From positions 806,001 to 870,000 of the forward strand of contig NZ_RBIR01000001.1 of assembly GCF_003634095.1 (NCBI RefSeq): a stretch of DNA of 64,000 nt, in the 5' to 3' direction. The stretch comes from Arthrobacter oryzae. Lineage in GTDB: Bacteria; Actinomycetota; Actinomycetes; Actinomycetales; Micrococcaceae. Made by a program: the position numbers and the translations under genes. Below are positions 1 to 7,947 of the stretch, in pieces. The notes beneath the pieces are model-generated. The model was not told the origin of the DNA. It did not search any database and saw only the letters and a program-made list of their open reading frames with translations. Within the stretch, counting starts at the first letter, position 1; every line of letters starts with the position of its first letter.

Positions 1-161
1 TCGCGGGTGAGGTTCTGTTCCTCCAGAAGCGCGACCGGATCAGGACGGTCCGGGGCCGGAGTCCAGCCGGTGTGGCTGGAGACCGGAGTCTTCTTCCGGT
101 ACCCCTTGCCCTTCTCCGCCCGTTCCTCCACGCTCAGGTGCTTGACTTTGGTCTCGGCCAT
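1..161 (-). CDS. DUF2252 domain protein, N-terminal fragment
   Basis: This is the first 53 codons of a minus-strand gene that runs off the left edge. It starts at ATG 161, with a strong GGGAGGTC ribosome site just upstream. The visible protein (MAETKVKHLSVEERAEKGKG, then a basic stretch and a DPVALLEEQ segment) looks like the leader of actinobacterial DUF2252 proteins, large proteins of unknown function with a kinase-like fold. Only the leader is present, so the catalytic-looking core cannot be checked. Confidence 0.6.
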   Translation of the reverse strand, partial: MAETKVKHLSVEERAEKGKGYRKKTPVSSHTGWTPAPDRPDPVALLEEQNLTR

Positions 162-490
162 GCTCGGTGACCTCCCTTTGACGTCAGGAGCCGCCACCGG
201 CACGAATTGCCTGGGTCAGCCCTGTTGTGCGCGCGAACGCGCCTTGGGTCGAGCTAATGCGATTGTGGCCCCGAACCGGCTCCTCGTCAACGCGTTGGCG
301 GTGTCCTTCAGGCGCCCGCTAACGGATGCCCGCGGCCGTCCGTTCCGACGGCCCATGGCTGGCGATCGGTTCATCCCGTTCGGGTGATGTCTCCCCGGGC
401 GGTGTCGGGCTACGTTGCAGAAGAGTCCTGGTGATCCGTTCGCGACGCCCGCTCGAGATACAAACCCCGCAACCAGATGGAGACACGACC
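162..490. other. Divergent intergenic region, 329 bp
   Basis: This spacer separates the leftward DUF2252 gene from the rightward carboxymuconolactone decarboxylase-like gene. It contains one inverted repeat, TCATCC-N5-GGGTGA (371-387), listed separately. A TACGTT -10-like box lies 23 bases downstream at 411-416, and a GGAG ribosome site precedes ATG 491. No conserved ORF was recognised here; the ORFs crossing it look like shadows. Confidence 0.5.
371..387 (+). promoter_or_regulatory. Recurrent inverted-repeat box, copy 1
   Basis: TCATCC-CGTTC-GGGTGA is one mismatch from the TCACCC-N5-GGGTGA motif found between 22.2 and 31.4 kb. The promoter-like TACGTT begins 23 bases after the right half-site. 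That puts the box centre near -43 of a transcript reading into the gene at 491, the usual position for a class II activator. The regulator is unknown. Confidence 0.45.
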
Positions 491-820
491 ATGGCCGAAG
501 AAGAAGCACCCGTCCTTGACGCCCTCGCCGACATCACAGCGGTATCACTCGAACGCTCCATGTTGGAACCCCGCGAATTGATGCTGGCCCGCATCGCGGC
601 GCTCGCAGCCGTTGATGCTCCGGCCGCCTCCTACCTGCTGAACGCCGGTACCGCCGTGGACGTCGGGATCACTCTGGAAGATGTTCAGGGGGTTCTCATC
701 GCCGTGGCTCCCATAGTCGGCACTCCCCGGATCGTGGCGGCGGCCGGCAACCTCGCCAGCGCGCTGGGATTCGCCCTCGAGATGGCCGAGGCGGAACTCG
801 AAGCGGAAGCCGAAGGCTGA
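491..820 (+). CDS. Carboxymuconolactone decarboxylase-like protein
   Basis: This encodes a 109-residue, mostly alpha-helical protein that resembles small CMD/AhpD-fold proteins kept in actinobacteria. It has no cysteine, so it lacks the CxxC pair of AhpD-type peroxidases, and a redox role is unlikely. The helical repeat around residues 25-95 (LARIAALAAVDAP, then GVLIAVAPIVGTPRIV) is the family-like part. Start ATG 491 is preferred to the upstream in-frame start because the protein pattern begins there and GGAG lies just upstream. The upstream inverted-repeat box suggests stress control, by inference. Confidence 0.7.
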   Translation: MAEEEAPVLDALADITAVSLERSMLEPRELMLARIAALAAVDAPAASYLLNAGTAVDVGITLEDVQGVLIAVAPIVGTPRIVAAAGNLASALGFALEMAEAELEAEAEG

Positions 821-1058
821 GCGAGCGGTCGCCCGGAGTGGCGGAGTCGCTTGGAGTGGGCGGGAGTCGCCTGGGGTGGCGTCCGGCCGCGGCGGGACAG
901 GCACAGTTCCTAACTGCCTCTGGTAGCTGCCTCCGGCCCGGCTCCCGCCGCGGGTTGCTCGCGGAAAGGCGGAGCGGGCGGTAGCGTTTGCATGGAACCG
1001 CGCGTGACGGCGTCGGCAGCCCGCTGCATCGAACACGATGCTCTGATCAGAGGCGACC

Positions 1059-1637
1059 ATGAACAAAAACCGCCTGGAGGCGTTCAGCGATGGCGTGCTG
1101 GCCATCGTGATCACCATTATGGTGCTTGAACTTCATGTTCCGGCCGAACCCACGTGGGCGGCACTGCTCCATGAGCTTCCGACGTTGCTCAGTTACGTGC
1201 TGAGCTTCGTCTACGTCGGGATCTACTGGAACAACCATCACCACATGCTGCATTTGGCGGGCAGGATCAACGGCAGTGTTCTGTGGGCCAACCTGCATCT
1301 GCTGTTCTGGCTGTCCCTCATCCCTTTCACGACGCGGTGGATCAACGACACGGGCCTGGCGGAAGTGCCCGTCCTGGTTTACGGCCTGGACCTGCTGCTC
1401 GCCGCAATTGCCTATTACATCCTCAAGCTGGCCCTGATCCGCCAGCAGGGCCGGGGCGGCGCACTGGATGCGGCCATGGGGCAGGACTGGAAGGGCAAGG
1501 GCTCCCCCGTCCTGTACATCGCCGGGATGGGGCTGAGCCTGGTGAACCCGTTTCTGGGCATCGCCGCGTATACAGTGGTCGCGGCGATCTGGCTCATCCC
1601 TGACCGGCGCGTGGAACGCTTCATCGCCCACACCTGA
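1059..1637 (+). CDS. TMEM175-family potassium channel-like protein (DUF1211)
   Basis: This is a 192-residue integral membrane protein. Residues 4-25 carry the family hallmark RLEAFSDGVLAI in the first membrane helix. This FSD motif is the pore-lining element in bacterial TMEM175 potassium channels. About five to six hydrophobic segments follow, the usual size for a bacterial single-repeat protein that would work as a tetramer. It stands alone, facing the convergent pirin gene. Potassium conductance is family knowledge and was not tested here. Confidence 0.85.
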   Translation: MNKNRLEAFSDGVLAIVITIMVLELHVPAEPTWAALLHELPTLLSYVLSFVYVGIYWNNHHHMLHLAGRINGSVLWANLHLLFWLSLIPFTTRWINDTGLAEVPVLVYGLDLLLAAIAYYILKLALIRQQGRGGALDAAMGQDWKGKGSPVLYIAGMGLSLVNPFLGIAAYTVVAAIWLIPDRRVERFIAHT

Positions 1638-1727
1638 GCACCACCAGCGGTCACTGCGCGCCGCTTTGGTCCAGTCCTGCCTTCAGGAACTCCAAACGGG
1701 CCGGGACTCGTTGGCGGGGCTCATTCC

Positions 1728-1800
1728 CGCAGATAGGTGGCGCAGATAGGTGGCGCAGATAGGTGGCGCTGTTCGTTGACGCGGTTCGTTGACGCTGTTC
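1728..1800. repeat. 13-bp tandem repeats at the pirin gene end
   Basis: Three perfect copies of CGCAGATAGGTGG (1728-1766) are followed by about 2.6 copies of a different 13-bp unit, CGCKGTTCGTTGA (1767-1800). The array lies between two convergent genes, and the pirin stop codon (1799-1801) begins at its last bases. The shared 13-bp period suggests slippage-type duplication. Confidence 0.9.
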
Positions 1801-2839
1801 AGCCGCGCGGCCGCAGACGGGCATTGGGCAGCGCCGGGGCCGGGAGGGCCGCAGGCTCCCCGGTAGGAAACGGGCCGAACCACAGGTCCGGGCCGTCACC
1901 GGCCGCGTCGGTGGCTCGCGACGCCGGGCCTGAGACGTCCGCCCCGCCGTCCGCCCCGCCGTCGTCGGCGCCGATTTCGGCCTGCCACCTGGTCCGGTAC
2001 GCGACGATCTCATCGTGGCTGCGCCCCACGAAGTTCCACCACATCACGATTTTTTCGCCCAGGGGCTCTCCGCCGATCAGGAGGACACGTGCACCGGTGC
2101 TGCCCGCGACCAGAGTCAGGGACCCGTGGCCGACCGGCAGGTACGCGAGGTTATTCTGCGGGACGGGATGTTCGTCCAGGATCAGGGTGCCCGAGTCCAG
2201 CAGCAGCCCATGTTCAAAGGACGCATCCGTTGCGAGCGTCAGTTCCGCCCCTGCCTCAAGGAGGAGTTCTGCCCCCAGCAGGGGCGTGTGGGTGGTGACC
2301 GGGGAGACGGACCCGGCGAGCGTGCCCAGGAAGACGCGCATCGTCCATCCGTTTCCGCTGACCGGTTCCGGACGGTAGTGCTCGAAGGTGGGCGCCATGT
2401 GCCGGGCGGTGTCCGGCAGCGCCACCCACAGCTGCGCGCCGTGCAGGACGGTCGTGTCCGGGGTGGAGAATTCCGAGTGGCTGATGCCGCGGCCGGCGGT
2501 CATGAGGTTCACTTCCCCGGGCCGCACCGCGGCATGGAAACCGGCCGAGTCCCGGTGCTCGATCTCCCCCGTGAACAGCCAGCTCACGGTCTGCAGCCCC
2601 GTGTGCGGGTGGCGCGGGACTTTCATGCCGCCGGATTCGCCGACCCGGTCCGGTCCGTAGTGGTCAAGGAAGCACCAGGCGCCGATGAGGCTTCGCTGGC
2701 GCTGCGGAAGGGTGCGCCGCACGTCCATCGCGCGCGGACCGCCCAGCGGGACCTGACGCGGAACCAGGAGTTCGACGCCGGTGCAGGTTCCGTCCGTTTC
2801 ACAGAGGATTTCCTCGGGGGCAACTTCGGTATTGCTCAT
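1799..2839 (-). CDS. Pirin family cupin protein
   Basis: This encodes 346 residues with a typical pirin N-terminal cupin. RTLPQRQRSLIGAWCFLDHYGP (residues about 41-62) is followed by the metal-binding pattern PRHPHTGLQTVSWLFTGEIEHRDS, which supplies the histidines for iron. A second cupin domain occupies roughly residues 175-280, and a low-complexity Asp/Gly/Ala tail follows. Pirins are iron proteins; some have quercetinase activity and others bind regulators. The substrate cannot be told from sequence. The start is ATG 2839. The gene ends inside a tandem repeat. Confidence 0.9.
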   Translation of the reverse strand: MSNTEVAPEEILCETDGTCTGVELLVPRQVPLGGPRAMDVRRTLPQRQRSLIGAWCFLDHYGPDRVGESGGMKVPRHPHTGLQTVSWLFTGEIEHRDSAGFHAAVRPGEVNLMTAGRGISHSEFSTPDTTVLHGAQLWVALPDTARHMAPTFEHYRPEPVSGNGWTMRVFLGTLAGSVSPVTTHTPLLGAELLLEAGAELTLATDASFEHGLLLDSGTLILDEHPVPQNNLAYLPVGHGSLTLVAGSTGARVLLIGGEPLGEKIVMWWNFVGRSHDEIVAYRTRWQAEIGADDGGADGGADVSGPASRATDAAGDGPDLWFGPFPTGEPAALPAPALPNARLRPRG

Positions 2840-2922
2840 GATGACAGCCTAGTATCGTGCGCCCCGCGGGTCAGCTGCCGGAGCCGTCGGGCAGCGTGGC
2901 AACTCAGAGCCGGGGCCGCCGG

Positions 2923-4206
2923 TCAGAGCCATGCCGAGCGCCGCAACGGCGGTTCCTCGCCGCCCGGACGTTGGACCAGGACCTGGTTCACGCCCGTGAT
3001 GCCCGATTCGAAGCCGAGGGCGCTCGCGGCCATGTAGAGCCGCCAGACCCGGGCGCGTCCAACGCCGGCGAGGCGCACTGCCTCGTCCCAGTGCTCCTCA
3101 AGGTTCCGCACCCAGGCCCGGAGCGTCAGCGCATAGTGGCGCCGCAAGGCCTCGACGTCCAGGACTTCCAGGTCCGCCGCTTCGAGTGCCGCGACCATGT
3201 CGGCGAGGCTGAGCATCTCGCCGTCCGGGAAGACATATCGGGGTATGAAGGAATCCGGATCCGGTGCGGTGGTTCCGGCGTTCCAGGAGATCGCGTGGTT
3301 GAGCAGCCGGCCTCCCGGACGGAGCAATCCCTGCAGCCGGGCAGTGTAGTGCTGGATCTGCTCGCGTCCCACGTGCTCGGACATGCCGATGGAACTGATC
3401 GCGTCATACGGACCGTCGTCCACGTCGCGGTAGTCCTGCACCCGGATTTCCACCCGATCGGTCAGTCCGGCATCTGCCGCGCGTTTGCGGGCCAGGGCGG
3501 CCTGTTCGACCGACAGCGTCACCCCGACGACGTCGGCCCCATAGTTCCGCGCGGCGTGCAGGGCAAAGCTGCCCCAGCCGCACCCCACGTCCAGCACGCG
3601 CATGCCGGGCTTGAGCCCGAGCTTGCGGCAGACCAGATCGAGTTTGGCTGTCTGGGCCGCGTCAAGCCCCGTCTCCTCCGACTCCCAGACCGCGCAGGAG
3701 TAAACCATGGACGGCCCCAGGACGAGCGCGTAGAAGTCGTTCCCGACGTCGTAATGATGGGAGATGGCCGCGGCGTCGCGCCCCTTGGAATGGCGCCGCC
3801 CGTGCCGGCCGACGCGGGCCTCCTCCGGCGGCGGCGCAGGATTCGGTCCCAGCGCGCCGAGCCGGACGGCGGTCCTGAGCAGAGCAAACACTTCGCCGGC
3901 AGTCGGCGGCCGGAACGGGCCGGGCTCGGCGAATTTCCCGGCCGAGCTGAGTGCCGAGAAGGCGTCGAAAATGTCACCGGGCGCGTCAACCTCGCCGGCC
4001 ACGTAGGCGCGGCTGAGTCCGAGCTGCCCGGGCGACCACAGCATCCGGCGAAGGGCCCGCCGGGACCGGAAAACAACAACCGGTGCATCTGCCGGGCCCG
4101 CTTCCGTGCCGTCCCACGCCCGCAGCCGCAGGGGAATCCCGTCGGTGCCAAGAACGACTGCCAATGCGTCGGCAAGCCGTGATGCCGCTGTCGCGGATTT
4201 TGCCAT
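2923..4206 (-). CDS. Cyclopropane-fatty-acyl-phospholipid synthase family methyltransferase
   Basis: This encodes 427 residues. The N-terminal half has a family accessory domain (about 10-130), then ISHHYDVGNDFYALVLGPSMVYSCA, the classic CFA synthase segment. The SAM-binding motif VLDVGCGWGSFALHAA sits near residue 200, and a GMSEHVG loop follows. Family members methylenate or methylate unsaturated acyl chains of membrane phospholipids using SAM. Start ATG 4206 is chosen over the upstream 4269, because the residues in between are low-complexity and GAGG sits before 4206. The exact lipid product is not predictable. Confidence 0.9.
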   Translation of the reverse strand: MAKSATAASRLADALAVVLGTDGIPLRLRAWDGTEAGPADAPVVVFRSRRALRRMLWSPGQLGLSRAYVAGEVDAPGDIFDAFSALSSAGKFAEPGPFRPPTAGEVFALLRTAVRLGALGPNPAPPPEEARVGRHGRRHSKGRDAAAISHHYDVGNDFYALVLGPSMVYSCAVWESEETGLDAAQTAKLDLVCRKLGLKPGMRVLDVGCGWGSFALHAARNYGADVVGVTLSVEQAALARKRAADAGLTDRVEIRVQDYRDVDDGPYDAISSIGMSEHVGREQIQHYTARLQGLLRPGGRLLNHAISWNAGTTAPDPDSFIPRYVFPDGEMLSLADMVAALEAADLEVLDVEALRRHYALTLRAWVRNLEEHWDEAVRLAGVGRARVWRLYMAASALGFESGITGVNQVLVQRPGGEEPPLRRSAWL

Positions 4207-4384
4207 GTCCCGTGCCTCGTTTCCGGTGTCTCGTTTCCGGTGGTGCGGGCCGCGCGCCCGCCAGCACAAATCTAAGGGCTAGGCGTGCCCTGAAACCAGA
4301 GCGGAGGCCCTGTTTACCCGTTGTTGACTGCCCGGAGGCGGACGACTCTGGCGCTCCAGGGCTCCCGTGCCTATCGTGTGTCCT

Positions 4385-4732
4385 ATGTCTGAGTCTTTCT
4401 CGTCCCTCGTGGACACGTTCAAGAATGTGGGAGTGTCCAGGGCGTACGGACCCGCCGTGATGGTCGCCGGGGAAGAGATCATCCCCGTGGCGGTGGTGTC
4501 GTTCGGATTCGGCGGGGGCAGCGCCCCCGAAGACGGCCAGCCCGGCGCCGGCGGAAGCGGCGGAGGCGGCGGGGGTTTCGTGCTGCCCCTCGGTGTCTAT
4601 GCCAAGGGTCCCTCCGGGCGCATGATGTTCCGGCCTAATGCTGTGGTGGCGCTTGTAGCCCTGGCTCCGCTGGTGTGTGCCGTAGGCGTGTCGATCCGCG
4701 GCATCCTTCGGGCTGTTCACTCCCGCGGCTAG
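4385..4732 (+). CDS. GerW/YtfJ-like spore-protein-family protein
   Basis: This encodes 115 residues. The N-terminus SFSSLVDTFKNVGVSRAYGPAV and the VSFGFGGG plus Gly-rich loop resemble the GerW (YtfJ) family, first named from Bacillus spore germination but common in non-spore-forming actinobacteria. A hydrophobic C-terminal helix (about 88-108) could anchor it in the membrane. No Shine-Dalgarno is visible. A TATCGT box at 4372-4377 ends 7 bases before ATG 4385, so the message is probably leaderless. Function in this organism is unknown. Confidence 0.65.
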   Translation: MSESFSSLVDTFKNVGVSRAYGPAVMVAGEEIIPVAVVSFGFGGGSAPEDGQPGAGGSGGGGGGFVLPLGVYAKGPSGRMMFRPNAVVALVALAPLVCAVGVSIRGILRAVHSRG

Positions 4733-4742
4733 CCGCAATCAG

Positions 4743-5765
4743 TCAGCCGGTGCTTCGGGCACGGCTGGGCTGCACCCGCGAGGGCTCTCCCGGCATCTTC
4801 GGGAAGTCCGGCGGGAACGGCAGCTCCCCCAGCCCTGCCTCGAGGTCCCTCTCCCACCATTCCAGGAGGAGATCGACGGAGCCGGCACTCGCATGCATTT
4901 CGGCCCACGGATCACCGGCCGCTTTGAGCCGCTCGGGCACGGTGCGGATGGTGAAGGTGTTCGGATCGGCGGTCCCGAGCTCGTCCCAGCGGATCGGGCA
5001 CGAGACGGTCGCGTTCGCGAGGGCCCTCGGGCTGTAGGCCCCGGCCATCGTGCGGTCACGGTTCGCCTGGTTGAAGTCGACGAAGATACGGGCACCGCGT
5101 TCTTCCTTCCACCAGGCCGTGGTGACCTTCTCTGGCATGCGGCGTTCGAGTTCACGCGCTGCGGCAATGACTGCGTGGCGCACGTCCAGGAACTCCCGGG
5201 CGGGCTCAACCGGGGCAAAGACGTGCAGTCCCCGGCTGCCCGAGGTTTTGATGAAGGATTCAAGGCCGGCCTCGGCGAGTACGCGCCGCAGCTCCCGCGC
5301 AACCGGGACGGCGTCCGCGAATCCGGTTCCGGGCTGCGGGTCGAGGTCAATCCTGAGCTCATCCGGATTGTCCGGATTGTCGGCCCGGGACGCCCAGGGG
5401 TGGAACACGACGGTATTCATCTGGACCGCCCACACGGCGGCGGCGATTTCGTCGATGACCAGCTGCGGATGCGAGCGCCCGCTGGGGTAGACGACGGCGA
5501 CCGAGCGGACAAAGTCCGGAGCACCTTTGGGCGGGTTCTTGGAGAAGAACTGCTCCCCGTCCACCGTGTCCTTGAACCGCTGGAGCGTCACCGGCCGCCC
5601 GCCATTCGCGGCCAGGAAGGCGTCGCCCACATCCACGATGTACCGGGCCAGGTCCAGCTTGGTCAGTCCCTGAGCGGGCCAGATGACCCTTCCCGGACTC
5701 GACACCCTCAACTCCCGGTCGCCCTGCGGACCGCTGACGGTGAGGTGCGTTTCTTCCCTGGCCAT
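4743..5765 (-). CDS. LigD-type polymerase/primase domain protein
   Basis: This encodes 340 residues forming a stand-alone archaeo-eukaryotic primase-like polymerase domain, as found in LigD of bacterial non-homologous end joining. It shows the two metal-binding aspartates in LRIDLDPQPGTGF (about 125-137), the GSRGLHVFAP motif (about 163-172) and the usual terminal IRTVPERL segment. No ligase or phosphoesterase domain is attached, and no ku or ligase gene lies in the window. Start ATG 5765 is preferred to 5819 because the family pattern begins at MAREETHLTV. It probably acts in DNA end repair, by family. Confidence 0.88.
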   Translation of the reverse strand: MAREETHLTVSGPQGDRELRVSSPGRVIWPAQGLTKLDLARYIVDVGDAFLAANGGRPVTLQRFKDTVDGEQFFSKNPPKGAPDFVRSVAVVYPSGRSHPQLVIDEIAAAVWAVQMNTVVFHPWASRADNPDNPDELRIDLDPQPGTGFADAVPVARELRRVLAEAGLESFIKTSGSRGLHVFAPVEPAREFLDVRHAVIAAARELERRMPEKVTTAWWKEERGARIFVDFNQANRDRTMAGAYSPRALANATVSCPIRWDELGTADPNTFTIRTVPERLKAAGDPWAEMHASAGSVDLLLEWWERDLEAGLGELPFPPDFPKMPGEPSRVQPSRARSTG

Positions 5766-5884
5766 GGGGACAACGTACTCCCGTGTCCCGGGCAATTGAA
5801 GAGCGCGGGCGCACAGCAACCGCCGGACGGACTCGTCGGCGTAACGCAGAAGCGGAACAATCCGTGACCCGGCATGATGGATGC

Positions 5885-6574
5885 ATGACCACCTCCGAGT
5901 CCCCGATCACCATCGACGTCGGTGATGCTGCGGTCTCCGGCGCGTTCGCCGAACCCGACGGCGCATTTGCCACCTTGGTTGTTGCCCACGGTGCCGGCGC
6001 GGGCATGGACCACCAGTTCCTGACGGGCTTCACCCGGGCCCTGAATGCTCTGGGCGTGGCCACCCTGCGGTTCAATTTCCCCTATCGGGAGGCCGGGAAG
6101 AAGTTCCCGGACCGGCCCCCGGCCGCAATTGCCGCCTGGCGGGCCGCACTGGATGCCGCCGCGGCCCGGTCCGGCGGAAGGCCGCTGTGGGCCGCCGGAA
6201 AGTCGTTCGGCGGCCGCATGGCCTCAATGGCGGTGGCGGAGGGCATGCCGGCCGCCGGCCTGGTCTATCTGGGCTATCCGCTGCACCCGCCGGGGAAACC
6301 CGAGAAAATTCGTGATGCGCACCTCTACGGACTGACCGTGCCGATGCTTTTCCTGCAGGGCACGCGGGACCCGTTTGCCACACCGGACCTGCTGGAGGCT
6401 GTGGCGGCCAGGATCGGGCCGGCCGCGACCGTCCAGTGGCGCGAGGGCGGCGACCATTCCTTTGCGGTCGCCGGCCTCAAGCGTGACGCCGACGAGGTGG
6501 GCGCGTCTCTGGCGGCCAGTGTTGCCGAGTTCCTCAAAACGCATGGCAAAAGTCCCGCCGGGCTGGCCTCCTAG
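5885..6574 (+). CDS. Alpha/beta hydrolase, KANL3/Tex30-like
   Basis: This encodes 229 residues with an alpha/beta hydrolase fold of the short dienelactone-hydrolase/Tex30 type. The nucleophile elbow is GKSFGG (about residue 100), the acid is probably in GTRDPFATPDLL, and the histidine is in GGDHSFAV. The oxyanion region is VVAHGAGAGMDH. The substrate is unknown. Start ATG 5885 follows several nearby ATGs, and MTTSESP is the natural N-terminus. The stop codon lies in an 8-bp tandem repeat shared with the convergent glycosyltransferase gene. Confidence 0.85.
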   Translation: MTTSESPITIDVGDAAVSGAFAEPDGAFATLVVAHGAGAGMDHQFLTGFTRALNALGVATLRFNFPYREAGKKFPDRPPAAIAAWRAALDAAAARSGGRPLWAAGKSFGGRMASMAVAEGMPAAGLVYLGYPLHPPGKPEKIRDAHLYGLTVPMLFLQGTRDPFATPDLLEAVAARIGPAATVQWREGGDHSFAVAGLKRDADEVGASLAASVAEFLKTHGKSPAGLAS

Positions 6575-6597
6575 CCTCCTAGCCTCCTAGCCTCCTA
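6566..6597. repeat. Four 8-bp tandem repeats spanning two stop codons
   Basis: GCCTCCTA is repeated four times without change. The TAG of the rightward hydrolase gene (6572-6574) lies in the first copy boundary. The TAG of the leftward glycosyltransferase gene (6595-6597, read as CTA) is in the last copy. Both genes therefore end within one microsatellite. Confidence 0.92.
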
Positions 6598-7818
6598 GCC
6601 AACGTTCCCGAACCGCCCGGCCCCGTGGCGCACATGCGCTTCAATGGCGTCGGCGGCAGCCGCGGACCCTCCCGCGTTGCGGACGATGTCGCTCATCGCG
6701 GCCACGTTCCGCCGGACCTGCGCGTCGGCATGGAGGGCGTCCACTCCGGCCCGCAGGGCTTCCGGTGTGACTTCCTCTGCGGCCAGGCGCCGGCCCAGGC
6801 CCAGTTCTTCGAGCCGGCGGGCGGTGGCCGCCTGCTCCGGCTGCTGCGGCACAGCCAGCATGGGGACGGCGAAATAGAGCGCCTCCATGGTCGAATTCAT
6901 GCCCGCGTGGGTGATGAACACAGCTGCCTGGCGGAGGACCTGCAGTTGGGGAAAGAAGGGCCGGATCCTGACGTTCGGCGCGATGGTCCCCAGGTCTGCC
7001 ACGCTGGTCTGTTCGCCGACCGCCATGGCAACGTCCCAGCCGCCCCCGCCGAAGGCGTCCAGGCACATCTTGAAGAAGTCCGGCTGGCAGTTCAGCGGAG
7101 TGGTTCCCAGCGAAATGAAGAGCAGCGGGCCCGTTCCCTCACGAATCCACTCGCCGTCGTCGTCCCGGCCGCCCACGCTCGGCCCGACAAACCGGAACCG
7201 GTCATCGAATGTCTCCCCCATGGGCTGGAACTCGCGGGGAATGAACACGATGTTGAACGGTGCCGGCGGACCGTCGAACATCCGCGGCGTCCGCACACCC
7301 TGCTCGGCCGCGAACTCCGCGAGCAGCCGGCCCATGGCCATCCTGACCTTGGCCATCTCATCGGCGCTCCCGGGTGGCGGGGCAGGCATGAGTGTCCGCA
7401 GCGAGAAATGTTCATTCGTGGCGTAGGTGGGCAGGAGGGCAATGGCCGGGGCGCCGATCTTCTCGGCCGCCATGCTGCCGCTGAGCGTCATCGCGTCGAA
7501 GCAGACAGCATCCGGCGGGTCCTGCCGCAGCAGCTCGACCAGGGCGGGAAAGCTGGACCTGATGTCCTCGAACACCTTGGTCATGATCGGCAGCATCACG
7601 TGCGCCGGCGGCCGCTGGCCGCCCCCCAGTCCTGGCAGTGACGCCAGCCAGTTGCCGCCGGACGCTCGAAAAGCAGCGCCGGCGCGGCGGATCCGCGGTT
7701 CGAAGTCCGTCGAGGTGAAGTAGGTGACCCGGTGCCCCCGGCTGACAAGTTCCGCCACCAGCGGCAGGGTCGGGTTGACGTGTCCGTAGGCCGGAATGGA
7801 GACGAACGCAAAGTGCAT
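6595..7818 (-). CDS. MGT-family (macrolide-type) UDP-glycosyltransferase
   Basis: This encodes about 407 residues with a GT-B fold. The N-terminal acceptor domain starts FAFVSIPAYGHVNPTLPLVAEL. The C-terminal donor-binding domain has GPLLFISLGTTPL, a PQLQVLRQAAVFITHAGMNS segment and PQQPEQAATARRLEELGLG. These match actinobacterial macrolide/MGT glycosyltransferases that move sugar from a nucleotide donor to small hydrophobic acceptors. No biosynthetic cluster surrounds it, so detoxification is as likely as synthesis. The start is uncertain: ATG 7818 gives the best spacing from a weak GAAGAG site, and 7824 is the alternative. Confidence 0.87.
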   Translation of the reverse strand: MHFAFVSIPAYGHVNPTLPLVAELVSRGHRVTYFTSTDFEPRIRRAGAAFRASGGNWLASLPGLGGGQRPPAHVMLPIMTKVFEDIRSSFPALVELLRQDPPDAVCFDAMTLSGSMAAEKIGAPAIALLPTYATNEHFSLRTLMPAPPPGSADEMAKVRMAMGRLLAEFAAEQGVRTPRMFDGPPAPFNIVFIPREFQPMGETFDDRFRFVGPSVGGRDDDGEWIREGTGPLLFISLGTTPLNCQPDFFKMCLDAFGGGGWDVAMAVGEQTSVADLGTIAPNVRIRPFFPQLQVLRQAAVFITHAGMNSTMEALYFAVPMLAVPQQPEQAATARRLEELGLGRRLAAEEVTPEALRAGVDALHADAQVRRNVAAMSDIVRNAGGSAAAADAIEAHVRHGAGRFGNVG

Positions 7819-7947
7819 GGCCATCACTCTTCATCGCTGGGCTATGTCCCGCTTGGCCGGCGTCCAGGGGTCCCCGGCGGTCCGCCGGCGTCGTCCATCT
7901 TCATCATGCCCCCGTTGCCCGGGCGGCGCGAGTGCCAGTCGGTGGTA

